Assembly (NCBI GenBank): GCA_021443605.1
Contig: JABUTQ010000146.1
Location: 1 to 7,494, forward strand
Direction of reading: 5' to 3'
DNA from: Bacteroidales bacterium
GTDB taxonomy: Bacteria; Bacteroidota; Bacteroidia; Bacteroidales; UBA932
DNA length: 7,494 nucleotides
In this document: in pieces, positions 1 through 6,823 of the stretch
Layout: the number at the start of each line of letters is the position of its first letter
How positions within the stretch are numbered: position 1 is the stretch's first letter
Position numbers and translations under genes: made by a program
The notes under the pieces: generated by a model
Told to the model about the DNA's origin: nothing
What the model saw: only the letters and a program-made list of their open reading frames with translations
Database searches by the model: none

Positions 1-38
1 AAAAAATTCAGCGTGCAACCGGGTTGGTTACACGCTGA
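1..38 (-). terminator. Rho-independent terminator of dnaK
   Basis: Read on the minus strand, positions 38 to 8 form a 13-bp stem (TCAGCGTGTAACC with GGTTGCACGCTGA, one T-G wobble) around a 5-nt loop. An A and a run of T follow, corresponding to the A-run at positions 1-6. It starts about 33 nt after the dnaK stop codon. A long stable stem followed by a U-tract is the classic intrinsic terminator form, so dnaK is probably transcribed alone with its 3' end here. The plus-strand side has no T-run after the stem, so it looks one-directional. Confidence 0.9.
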
Positions 39-71
39 TTCATGTTCGGGCAGCAATCAACTGCGTCAGAT

Positions 72-2027
72 CTACTTAATCTCCTCGAAATCTACATCTG
101 TGACTTCGTCGTCTTGCTTGTTGGAGCCGCCTTGAGGGCCTTGCTGGCCTGCGCCGGGGTTGAAACCTGCACCGGGCTGTCCCTGAGCTCCCTGAGCTGC
201 CTTAGCCATATCTTCTGAAGCTGCATGCCAAGCGTTGTTGAGGGCATCGTTGGCGCGATCGAGGGCTGTGGTATCAACTTCACGGCCGGCATCGTACGCC
301 TCTTTGGCTGACTTATGAGCCTCTTTCAACTGACCAAGGGCATTTTCAATGGCACCCTTCTTGTCTGCCGGAATCTTGTCTCCGTATTCCTTGAGGTTCT
401 TCTCGCTTTGGAACACCATTGCGTCTGCGCCATTAATCTTATCGACAAGCTCTTTCTTCGCCTTGTCGGCAGCCTCGTTGGCCTTAGCCTCGTCACGCAT
501 TCTCTTGATTTCCTCATCTGAAAGTCCTGATGAAGCCTCGATGCGAATCTTCTGCTCTTTGCCGGTAGCCTTGTCTTTTGCAGACACGTTCAAGATACCG
601 TTTGCATCGATGTCGAAGGTAACTTCAATCTGAGGGATTCCGCGCGGAGCCGGGGTGATTCCGTCGAGGTGGAAGTTGCCGATAGTCTTGTTGTCTCGAG
701 CCATTGAGCGCTCACCCTGAAGCACGTGAATCTCAACTGAAGGCTGGTTGTCCGTAGCAGTGGAGAACACCTGCGATTTGCGTGTAGGGATTGTGGTATT
801 GGCATCGATAAGCTTTGTCATCACACCGCCAAGTGTCTCAATACCAAGTGAAAGAGGGGTCACATCAAGCAGAAGCACATCCTTTACGTCGCCTGCGAGC
901 ACACCGCCCTGGATTGCTGCACCCACTGCCACTACTTCGTCAGGATTAACCCCCTTGTTGGGAACTTTGCCGAAGAATTTCTCTACGATTGCCTGAATGG
1001 CAGGGATACGGGTTGATCCGCCTACGAGGAGCACCTCGTCAATCTGTGAAGCCGAGAGACCTGCATCTGCAAGGGCCTTGCGGCAAGGCTCGATGGTAGC
1101 GTTGATCAAATCATCGCAAAGCTGCTCGAACTTGGCGCGGCTGAGTGTCTTTACAAGGTGTTTGGGAACACCGTCAACCGGCATAATGTAAGGGAGGTTG
1201 ATTTCAGCAGTAGTCTGGCTTGAAAGCTCGATTTTTGCCTTCTCTGCGGCCTCTTTGAGTCTCTGGAGCGCCATCGGATCCTTGCGGAGGTCGATGCCGG
1301 GATTTTCTGCCATAAACTCATCTGCAAGCCAATCGATAATCTTATGGTCGAAGTCGTCTCCGCCGAGGTGGGTGTCACCGTTTGTCGATTTAACTTCAAA
1401 CACACCGTCACCGAGTTCGAGGATTGAAATATCGAAAGTACCGCCACCGAGGTCAAACACAGCCACCTTCATATCTTTGTTCTTCTTATCAAGGCCGTAT
1501 GCCAAAGCGGCTGCAGTAGGCTCGTTGATGATACGTTTTACAGTGAGCCCTGCAATCTCGCCGGCTTCCTTGGTAGCCTGGCGCTGACTGTCGCTGAAGT
1601 ATGCAGGCACTGTGATGACAGCCTCTGTAACTGTCTGACCAAGATAGTCTTCCGCCGTTTTCTTCATTTTCTGAAGCACCATTGCAGAAATCTCCTGAGG
1701 GCTGTAGAGACGCCCATCGATATCGACACGGGGGGTGTTGTTGTCACCGCGCTGCACATTGTAAGGAACACGTGCGATTTCTTTTTCTACCCTTGAATAT
1801 GTCTCACCCATAAATCTCTTGATAGAGAAGATGGTCTTTTTAGGATTAGTGATTGCCTGTCTCTTGGCGGGATCGCCAATCTTACGTTCTCCGTTGTCTG
1901 CGAAAGCGACTACAGACGGAGTTGTTCTCTTACCTTCGCTGTTGATGATAACAGCAGGTTCATTTCCTTCCATTACGGCTACGCACGAATTTGTGGTACC
2001 GAGGTCAATTCCAATAATTTTACCCAT
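72..2027 (-). CDS. dnaK: Molecular chaperone DnaK (Hsp70)
   Basis: ATP-dependent cytosolic chaperone that binds exposed hydrophobic segments of unfolded proteins and cycles with DnaJ and GrpE. The 651 residues are full length (the family is about 610-650). Residues 1-385 are the nucleotide-binding domain: phosphate-binding loop GIDLGTTNS (6-14), the insert after about residue 78 typical of Gram-negative DnaK, and DLGGGTFD (192-199) with the conserved Thr197. The hydrophobic interdomain linker is VLLLDVTPLSLG (384-395). The substrate-binding beta domain spans about 396-505 and the helical lid about 506-605. The tail is Gly/Gln-rich (608-635) and ends in acidic DVDFEEIK. The start is supported by an A-rich stretch with GGAGAT 8 nt before the ATG; the stop is TAG. 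It stands alone between its terminator and a divergent promoter region, without grpE or dnaJ next to it, which is usual for Bacteroidota. No broken or missing motif is seen. Confidence 0.99.
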   Translation of the reverse strand: MGKIIGIDLGTTNSCVAVMEGNEPAVIINSEGKRTTPSVVAFADNGERKIGDPAKRQAITNPKKTIFSIKRFMGETYSRVEKEIARVPYNVQRGDNNTPRVDIDGRLYSPQEISAMVLQKMKKTAEDYLGQTVTEAVITVPAYFSDSQRQATKEAGEIAGLTVKRIINEPTAAALAYGLDKKNKDMKVAVFDLGGGTFDISILELGDGVFEVKSTNGDTHLGGDDFDHKIIDWLADEFMAENPGIDLRKDPMALQRLKEAAEKAKIELSSQTTAEINLPYIMPVDGVPKHLVKTLSRAKFEQLCDDLINATIEPCRKALADAGLSASQIDEVLLVGGSTRIPAIQAIVEKFFGKVPNKGVNPDEVVAVGAAIQGGVLAGDVKDVLLLDVTPLSLGIETLGGVMTKLIDANTTIPTRKSQVFSTATDNQPSVEIHVLQGERSMARDNKTIGNFHLDGITPAPRGIPQIEVTFDIDANGILNVSAKDKATGKEQKIRIEASSGLSDEEIKRMRDEAKANEAADKAKKELVDKINGADAMVFQSEKNLKEYGDKIPADKKGAIENALGQLKEAHKSAKEAYDAGREVDTTALDRANDALNNAWHAASEDMAKAAQGAQGQPGAGFNPGAGQQGPQGGSNKQDDEVTDVDFEEIK

Positions 2028-2034
2028 TTTAAAT

Positions 2035-2040
2035 ATCTCC
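2035..2040 (-). promoter_or_regulatory. Ribosome binding site of dnaK
   Basis: On the minus strand an A-run leads into GGAGAT, ending 7 nt before the dnaK ATG. Many Bacteroidota genes lack a Shine-Dalgarno sequence, and the other starts visible in this window have none, so a clear one here fits strong expression and fixes the start codon. Confidence 0.65.
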
Positions 2041-2068
2041 TTTTTTTATTCTATTTTCAAATTCAATA

Positions 2069-2082
2069 TGCTTTTTCAAGCA
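2069..2082 (-). promoter_or_regulatory. GAAA-tetraloop hairpin in dnaK leader
   Basis: On the minus strand TGCTT-GAAA-AAGCA is a perfect 5-bp stem closed by a GNRA-type GAAA tetraloop, extendable by one G-U pair. It lies about 42 nt before the dnaK start and only a few nt after the transcription start predicted from the sigma-54-like element. A hairpin at the extreme 5' end often protects an mRNA, but that role is inferred. A short stem like this can also arise by chance. Confidence 0.4.
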
Positions 2083-2096
2083 CGACCAGTGAGATA

Positions 2097-2111
2097 ACGA
2101 AGATTGTGCCA
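2097..2111 (-). promoter_or_regulatory. Possible sigma-54-type promoter of dnaK
   Basis: On the minus strand, TGGCAC (2111-2106), five bases, then TCGT (2100-2097) matches the RpoN pattern TGGCAC-N5-TTGC. The -24 half is perfect with correct spacing; the -12 half matches only two of four bases. The predicted transcription start is near 2085, giving a leader of about 57 nt. I find no good TAnnTTTG box with a TTTG partner for dnaK. The best alternative is TGAATTTG at 2065-2058, whose -33 partner is poor. No CIRCE-type HrcA operator is seen. Confidence 0.35.
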
Positions 2112-2125
2112 ATGCAGATTTGGCA
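2107..2125. promoter_or_regulatory. Inverted repeat TGCCAA-N7-TTGGCA upstream of dnaK
   Basis: Perfect 6-bp arms (2107-2112 and 2120-2125) with a 7-nt spacer. The arm nearer dnaK overlaps the -24 half of the sigma-54-like element. It could be an operator for a dimeric regulator, or one arm could be conserved only as part of the promoter. No regulator is named by the sequence. Confidence 0.4.
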
Positions 2126-2134
2126 TCAAAATAC

Positions 2135-2147
2135 TGACAATGTGTCA
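2135..2147. promoter_or_regulatory. Palindrome TGACA-N3-TGTCA in dnaK/rluA-family gap
   Basis: Perfect 5-bp arms (2135-2139 and 2143-2147) around a 3-nt spacer. It lies about 24 bp upstream of the candidate -24 element of dnaK and about 16 bp upstream of the -33 element of the divergent gene, so a protein bound here could act on either. Compact palindromes of this size are typical binding sites for small dimeric regulators; the identity is unknown. Confidence 0.4.
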
Positions 2148-2163
2148 TAATTTAGGTTTATTA

Positions 2164-2194
2164 TTTGTCCTTAAACGCGATTTGAGTAACTTCG
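2164..2194 (+). promoter_or_regulatory. Bacteroidetes-type promoter of the pseudouridine synthase gene
   Basis: TTTG at 2164-2167, a 19-bp spacer, and TAACTTCG at 2187-2194 match the known Bacteroidetes sigma pattern TTTG-N19/21-TAnnTTTG with one mismatch in the -7 box. The -7 box ends only 4 bp before the ATG at 2199, so the transcription start should fall at or within a few bases of the start codon. Confidence 0.7.
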
Positions 2195-2198
2195 CAAT

Positions 2199-2912
2199 AT
2201 GTATTATAGAGAATTAACACAAGAAGAATATAGAGACATCGCAAAGCGAATCCTATACGAAGACAATCACGTACTTATCTTCAACAAACGACCCGGAGAG
2301 ATAGTTCAGGGAGACAAAACAGGAGATGAGCCTCTTAGCGAAACGCTCAAGGCATTCATCGCAATGCGAGACAACAAGCCCGGTCAGGTGTTTATGGGTG
2401 TTCCTCACCGTTTGGACAGGCCTGTCAGCGGTGTGGCGATGTTTGCCAAGACTTCAAAATGCCTCGAAAGGATGAACGAGGCCTTCCGCGAAGGGGCTGT
2501 ACATAAGATATATTGGGCATTGACTTGTGAAAAGCCGAATCCGGAAGCCGGTGAGCTAAAGCATTATCTTTTCAGGAATGAAAAACAGAACAAGTCCTAT
2601 CCCTATACCGAAGGTGAAAAAGCACCGCAAGGAGCAAAAGAAGCACGCCTAAAATATCGTACAATCAAAAGTTTTGACAGATATCATCTTGTTGAGGTTG
2701 AGCTTCTTACAGGAAGACATCACCAGATACGATGCCAGCTCTCGGCAATCGGTTGCGTAATCAGGGGCGACCTCAAATACGGCGCTCCACGCAGCAACAA
2801 AGACGGCGGAATCAACCTCCACGCAAGAAGCATCACATTTGTCCATCCTACCAAAAAAGAAGAAATCACGGTTTGCGCACCGGTATCGTGGCCACCTTTC
2901 ATTGAAGAATAA
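2199..2912 (+). CDS. RluA-family RNA pseudouridine synthase
   Basis: Converts uridine to pseudouridine in rRNA or tRNA; the exact target cannot be read from the sequence. The 237 residues match the single-domain members of the family, with no N-terminal S4 RNA-binding domain. The catalytic motif HRLDRPVSG spans 70-78, with nucleophile Asp73. The other family blocks are present: LYEDNHVLIFNKRPGEIVQGDKTG near the N terminus, TGRHHQIR (171-178), GDLKYG (190-195) and LHAR (207-210). The ATG chosen sits directly after a good -7 box; the next in-frame Met is about residue 56, well inside the conserved core, so this start is nearly forced. There is no Shine-Dalgarno sequence. The gene diverges from dnaK and is followed after 11 bp by the tricorn-like gene, probably in the same transcript. 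It could be called RluA, RluC or RluD-like; I leave the symbol open. Confidence 0.93.
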   Translation: MYYRELTQEEYRDIAKRILYEDNHVLIFNKRPGEIVQGDKTGDEPLSETLKAFIAMRDNKPGQVFMGVPHRLDRPVSGVAMFAKTSKCLERMNEAFREGAVHKIYWALTCEKPNPEAGELKHYLFRNEKQNKSYPYTEGEKAPQGAKEARLKYRTIKSFDRYHLVEVELLTGRHHQIRCQLSAIGCVIRGDLKYGAPRSNKDGGINLHARSITFVHPTKKEEITVCAPVSWPPFIEE

Positions 2913-2923
2913 AACCTATCACT

Positions 2924-5900
2924 ATGAATACTAACAGTTTGATTATCAGGATTTTTACAATTGTATCAATCTTAATCTCCGCATCCGCTGCGGCAGAAAC
3001 AGTAAAATTTCCCGCAAGACCGGCTCTCTCTCCGGACGCAAAAACACTCTATTTCTCTTATAAAGGCGATATTTACAGAGTGCCCGCTGACGGAGGTGAA
3101 GCAGTCATAGTAATCTCCGTAGATGGCAGCGCATCCAACCCCGTGATATCCCCTGACGGAAAATGGATTGCATTTTCAGCTGATATTCAAGGAAATACAG
3201 ATGTATATGCTACGCCCATAAATGGTGGTGAAATCCGTCAACTGACATACAATTCGTCTGCCGACTCCCCCGTATCGTGGTCACCGGACTCAAAAACCAT
3301 ATTTTTCGAATCAAATCGCGCTTCCGCATACAGGACCACATTCAAGGTGAGCCTTGACGGCGGCACACCTGAGAGGATGTTCAGCAACTATTTCAACACC
3401 GTAATCAACCTCGTGCAAAATCCCAAGACAGGCGAATATCTCTTCAACGAATCTACCGAAAGCATCAATTTCCCGACACGAAAGAGATATGTGGGAGATA
3501 ATAACTCCGAAATCAGGTGCTGGGATGCAAAGAAGAAACAATACCGCGACCTCACCTCTTACGAAGGAAAAGATGCCTGGCCCATGGTGGATAAAAATGG
3601 TAAAATCTACTTTGTGACAGACAGATACAACAATGAATCCAATCTTGCCGCCTATAGCGAAAAGGGCGAGCCAAAACAACTCACATCTTTCACTGAGAGC
3701 ATCCAATATCCTTCCATCAGTGCAGACGGATCTGCAATTGTATTTCTAAAGGATTATAAAATAAACATTTACGACACCAAGAGCAATACCACAAAAGAGC
3801 CGCAGATTACCATTCGTGACAATCGCAATGAAGTAAAAAGACTTTTCAGCGGTCAGACTCCGAGTGGCTTCTCCCCTGCTCCTGATGGCAAGAAACTGGC
3901 ATTCGTAATCCGCGGACGAATCTTCATTAGTGACCCTAAAGCAAAGTATCTCAAACAGATAGAAACTCCTGAAGATGAGCGTGTAAAGAGTGTCCTTTGG
4001 GGTGCAGACAGCAAGACTCTCTATTACACCCGCACCGACAAAGGGTTTTACAATATCTATTCGATTGCGGCAGACGGCAGTTCATCCGAGAAGACCATTT
4101 ATGCGGCAGAGAAGAGTGTCGGGAATATGATTCTCTCCCACAAAGGAAAAATCCTCGCCTTCAACGCCGATGGCAAAGTGATGGCATACTATACCGAAAC
4201 GGCTCAGTTAAAGGAACTTGCACAAGTTGAGCTTTGGGCTTTCAGACAATATAGTCTCAGTTTCTCATTCGATGACAATATCCTTGCTTTTGAAGCTGTC
4301 AACCAGTTCGAAAGCGACATTTTCCTCTATGACTTCCGCAACAACAGTGTCACGAACCTCACCAAATCGGCATCGACCGAATCGGAAGCCGTATTCAGCC
4401 CGGACGGGCACGACCTCTACTTTGCCGGCAACCTTACCGCTTCGAGTTTTCCCCGCGGTGGACGTGAAAGAAGCCTCTACCGTCTCCCTTTGAAAAAGTA
4501 CGACAAGCCTTTCACCTCTGACAATTACGACAAACTTTTCGCAGGAAAACCACAAAAGAAAGATTCTTCTACGGTTGTAGATACGAAGGATGTTTTCCGC
4601 CGTTTGGAACAGGTTGTTCCTGGAGGAAGGCAATCTTCACCATATACCGTACAACTTAAAAACCACAGCTGGCTCGTCTTCTCTTCCAATCACGAAGGTA
4701 CAACCAAATTCTATGCGCTCGAACTTGGAATTGATGATGCCAAACCAATGGAAATCAAAGGATTGAATGGCTTTTGCAGCTTTAGTCAGACCAACAGCGA
4801 AGTATATGCCTTCAGCCGCGGAACGGTATATAAAGTGGACCTCAACTCCCACAGTTCAAGCAAGATAGATGTAAAACAGGATATCAATGTGGATATCCGC
4901 AACGAATTCCGTCAGATGTTTTACGAAAGTTGGGCTGCCCTCGAAGAGAACTATTATGATCCCCGCCACCACAACACCGACTGGCGTGCAGTGCGTGACA
5001 GATACGCCGCCCATCTGTCTGATATCCAGACACGCGGACAGCTCAGCACTCTGATTACCGATATGCTCGGTGAAATCAACTCATCGCATCTTGGATTCAG
5101 CTCAACCGCCAAGGAGGCCCACACAGCCACAAGCGTCACAACTCAGGAAACCGGCATCGTATTCAGCGAAAACTCACCGTACATTGTTGACAGAATCCTC
5201 CCCTTCTCCCCCGCCGACAAAGTTGAAATTGATGTCGCAAAGGGAGACAAGCTCGTGGCAGTAGATGGCAAAAGAGTTGATTCAAAGGCAAATAGAAACA
5301 TCTATTTCACAGCTCCGGGGAGCAAAAAAGAAATCAGCCTCACATTTGACCGCAAAGGGAAGGAGAGGACTTTCAAAGTGCATACCTGCACGGTATCGGA
5401 ATATAAGAATCTGCTCTACACCGAATGGGAAGACGAATGCCGCAGCCGCGTTGACAAGAAGAGCAACGGCCGCGTGGCATACATCCACATGCGCGATATG
5501 CAGGACGGTTCGCTAAATTCCTTTATGAGAGATCTTTACACTTACGCATACGACAAGGATGCCCTGATTCTTGACCTCCGTTACAACAACGGCGGCAACG
5601 TACACAAGGAAGTGCTCGACATGCTCCGTTCATTTGCCCCGTTTAAGTGGTCATATAGGGATTATCCCAAAGTGGGACATCCGAACGTGGCTCCGGGTGA
5701 AAAGACCATCATCTGCCTCGTAAACGAACATAGTCTCAGTGATGCGGAGGTCACCAGCAACGGCATCAAGACCCTTGGCATCGCAAAGATTGTCGGCACG
5801 GAAACTTACAGATGGATTATCTTCACTTCTTCCGTAGGCCTGATAGACGGGTCAAGCTGCCGTATGCCCGCCTGGGGATGCTATAATCTTGAGGGTGAAG

Positions 5901-6016
5901 ACCTTGAGCACACAGGCGTGAAGCCGGACGTCTATGTCCGCAACACCTTTAAAGATCGTCTTATGGGCAACGATCCCCAGCTCGACAAAGCAATTGAGAT
6001 GGCTCTCGGGAAATAG
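2924..6016 (+). CDS. Exported tricorn-like S41 peptidase
   Basis: Large peptidase of the tricorn branch of family S41, probably trimming peptides in the periplasm. A signal peptide is visible: basic start, hydrophobic 10-22, and small residues SAAA before a likely cut near 24/25. Residues 30 to about 650 are propeller blades with the PD40/TolB signature (SPDAK at 36, SPDGK at 76, SPDSK at 120, ADGS at 267, PDGKK at 320, SPDGH at 492). About 657-730 is the first catalytic subdomain with NSSHLG (719-724), which carries the Ser-His pair (Ser721, His722). About 740-820 is a PDZ-like domain. The rest is the S41 core with DLRYNNGGN (884-892) and LSDAE, giving nucleophile Ser939 and Asp940; Glu995 in LEHTG fits the fourth active-site residue. 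All catalytic positions appear intact, and 1030 residues is normal for the family. It follows the pseudouridine synthase gene by 11 bp with no Shine-Dalgarno sequence. Residue assignments are by motif likeness to archaeal tricorn. Confidence 0.93.
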   Translation: MNTNSLIIRIFTIVSILISASAAAETVKFPARPALSPDAKTLYFSYKGDIYRVPADGGEAVIVISVDGSASNPVISPDGKWIAFSADIQGNTDVYATPINGGEIRQLTYNSSADSPVSWSPDSKTIFFESNRASAYRTTFKVSLDGGTPERMFSNYFNTVINLVQNPKTGEYLFNESTESINFPTRKRYVGDNNSEIRCWDAKKKQYRDLTSYEGKDAWPMVDKNGKIYFVTDRYNNESNLAAYSEKGEPKQLTSFTESIQYPSISADGSAIVFLKDYKINIYDTKSNTTKEPQITIRDNRNEVKRLFSGQTPSGFSPAPDGKKLAFVIRGRIFISDPKAKYLKQIETPEDERVKSVLWGADSKTLYYTRTDKGFYNIYSIAADGSSSEKTIYAAEKSVGNMILSHKGKILAFNADGKVMAYYTETAQLKELAQVELWAFRQYSLSFSFDDNILAFEAVNQFESDIFLYDFRNNSVTNLTKSASTESEAVFSPDGHDLYFAGNLTASSFPRGGRERSLYRLPLKKYDKPFTSDNYDKLFAGKPQKKDSSTVVDTKDVFRRLEQVVPGGRQSSPYTVQLKNHSWLVFSSNHEGTTKFYALELGIDDAKPMEIKGLNGFCSFSQTNSEVYAFSRGTVYKVDLNSHSSSKIDVKQDINVDIRNEFRQMFYESWAALEENYYDPRHHNTDWRAVRDRYAAHLSDIQTRGQLSTLITDMLGEINSSHLGFSSTAKEAHTATSVTTQETGIVFSENSPYIVDRILPFSPADKVEIDVAKGDKLVAVDGKRVDSKANRNIYFTAPGSKKEISLTFDRKGKERTFKVHTCTVSEYKNLLYTEWEDECRSRVDKKSNGRVAYIHMRDMQDGSLNSFMRDLYTYAYDKDALILDLRYNNGGNVHKEVLDMLRSFAPFKWSYRDYPKVGHPNVAPGEKTIICLVNEHSLSDAEVTSNGIKTLGIAKIVGTETYRWIIFTSSVGLIDGSSCRMPAWGCYNLEGEDLEHTGVKPDVYVRNTFKDRLMGNDPQLDKAIEMALGK

Positions 6017-6034
6017 AGTTTTATCGCAATAGTA

Positions 6035-6823
6035 TCACCTCCCGTATGTGTGCACGCTCGTTGCCTGCGCCGACGGGAGGTAATTTATTCCCCACCAGCA
6101 CATTTGGAGGAAGATAAACGCAATGATTGCAATGTAGAGTGCAGTGCGCGCGCTTTGAGGGCGATGCATCCGGAAATGGATATAAATCAGATATGCAAAC
6201 CAAGTGATTGCTGCCCAGGTCTCTTTAGGGTCCCACGCCCAATAATGACCCCACGCCTCTTTTGCCCACATCGCCCCGAAGAGCATTCCAATGGTAAGAA
6301 ACGTGATTCCGACATAGACCAGATTGTCTGTAAGGGCCATTTCTTCCGCCTCTATCGGCTTGCGTTTTATCCAAAGAAGCCAAATTGCCATAAGTGTTGA
6401 TGCCCCAAGCAATGCATACGAGAACATATACACAATCACGTGCGGAGCAAACCAGGCGCTCTGCAACGCAGGCATCATCGCCTTGTTGTGAATTTCCGGT
6501 TTGAAGATATTCACGCAAATGAACACCAGCGCCATAAAAGTGCTGAAAGTCAATATCCAACGATAGCGCCAACGGCTATAGACTATTATTCCGGCAACCG
6601 GAAGGAAGAAAGAATACCACATTCGTGTTTCGCCCATAGTGCGCATAGGAGGGCGCTCCAGGGAGATCCACATGCCGGTTATGAAGACAAAATATATCAA
6701 TATCCCCAATCCTGTCCAAATAAAAACCCTCCAAGGGGATTTCTTTTTCCAGGCACACCACGCGCCGGCTGTCCAGCAGACAAGTGCCGAAATGGCAAAG
6801 TAAATGAAATATTCCCAAGTCAT
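6035..6823 (-). CDS. ccsA: Cytochrome c biogenesis protein CcsA (heme handling, System II)
   Basis: Integral membrane protein that, with CcsB/ResB, moves heme across the inner membrane and joins it to CxxCH motifs of c-type apocytochromes. The 262 residues contain about eight hydrophobic segments (roughly 4-23, 32-52, 69-83, 88-107, 123-151, 169-187, 200-217, 227-247). The heme-binding WWD motif is clear: WGHYWAWDPKET at 191-202. His128 (in WFAPHV) and His258 (in SVHTY near the C terminus) fit the two external heme-ligand histidines that flank the WWD motif in this family. It is shorter than many CcsA/CcmF proteins but complete at both ends. Its ATG overlaps the stop of the upstream resB-like gene in an ATGA arrangement, with no Shine-Dalgarno sequence, so translation is probably coupled. 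It ends 18 bp from the convergent tricorn-like gene, and an inverted repeat covers its stop codon. Confidence 0.95.
   Translation of the reverse strand: MTWEYFIYFAISALVCWTAGAWCAWKKKSPWRVFIWTGLGILIYFVFITGMWISLERPPMRTMGETRMWYSFFLPVAGIIVYSRWRYRWILTFSTFMALVFICVNIFKPEIHNKAMMPALQSAWFAPHVIVYMFSYALLGASTLMAIWLLWIKRKPIEAEEMALTDNLVYVGITFLTIGMLFGAMWAKEAWGHYWAWDPKETWAAITWFAYLIYIHFRMHRPQSARTALYIAIIAFIFLQMCWWGINYLPSAQATSVHTYGR
6037..6081. repeat. Inverted repeat across the ccsA stop codon
   Basis: ACCTCCCGT (6037-6045) and ACGGGAGGT (6073-6081) are a perfect 9-bp inverted repeat with a 27-nt spacer. It lies over the last codons of ccsA and includes the first base of its TGA stop. It sits just beyond the end of the convergent tricorn-like gene. 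No T-run follows on either strand, so it is not a textbook terminator; a transcript-end or stability hairpin for one or both convergent mRNAs is a fair guess. Confidence 0.5.

Noticed and set aside
349..1587. Long open frames on the plus strand opposite dnaK (349-633, 748-996, 997-1191, 1198-1587)
   Set aside because: Open antisense frames are a known by-product of dnaK codon use and have caused false gene calls before. These show no recognisable domain and no promoter, and dnaK itself is intact.
2028..2198. HrcA CIRCE operator or small RNA gene in the divergent gap
   Set aside because: No TTAGCACTC-N9-GAGTGCTAA pattern is present, and no terminator-like hairpin with a T-run that would mark a small RNA is seen in the 171 bp.
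3311..3706. 131-codon open frame on the minus strand inside the tricorn-like gene
   Set aside because: It lies wholly within a well supported gene, has no family resemblance, and its composition mirrors the complementary coding strand.
4265..4633. 122-codon open frame on the minus strand inside the tricorn-like gene
   Set aside because: Same reason: a shadow of the propeller coding region, with no start signal or motif.
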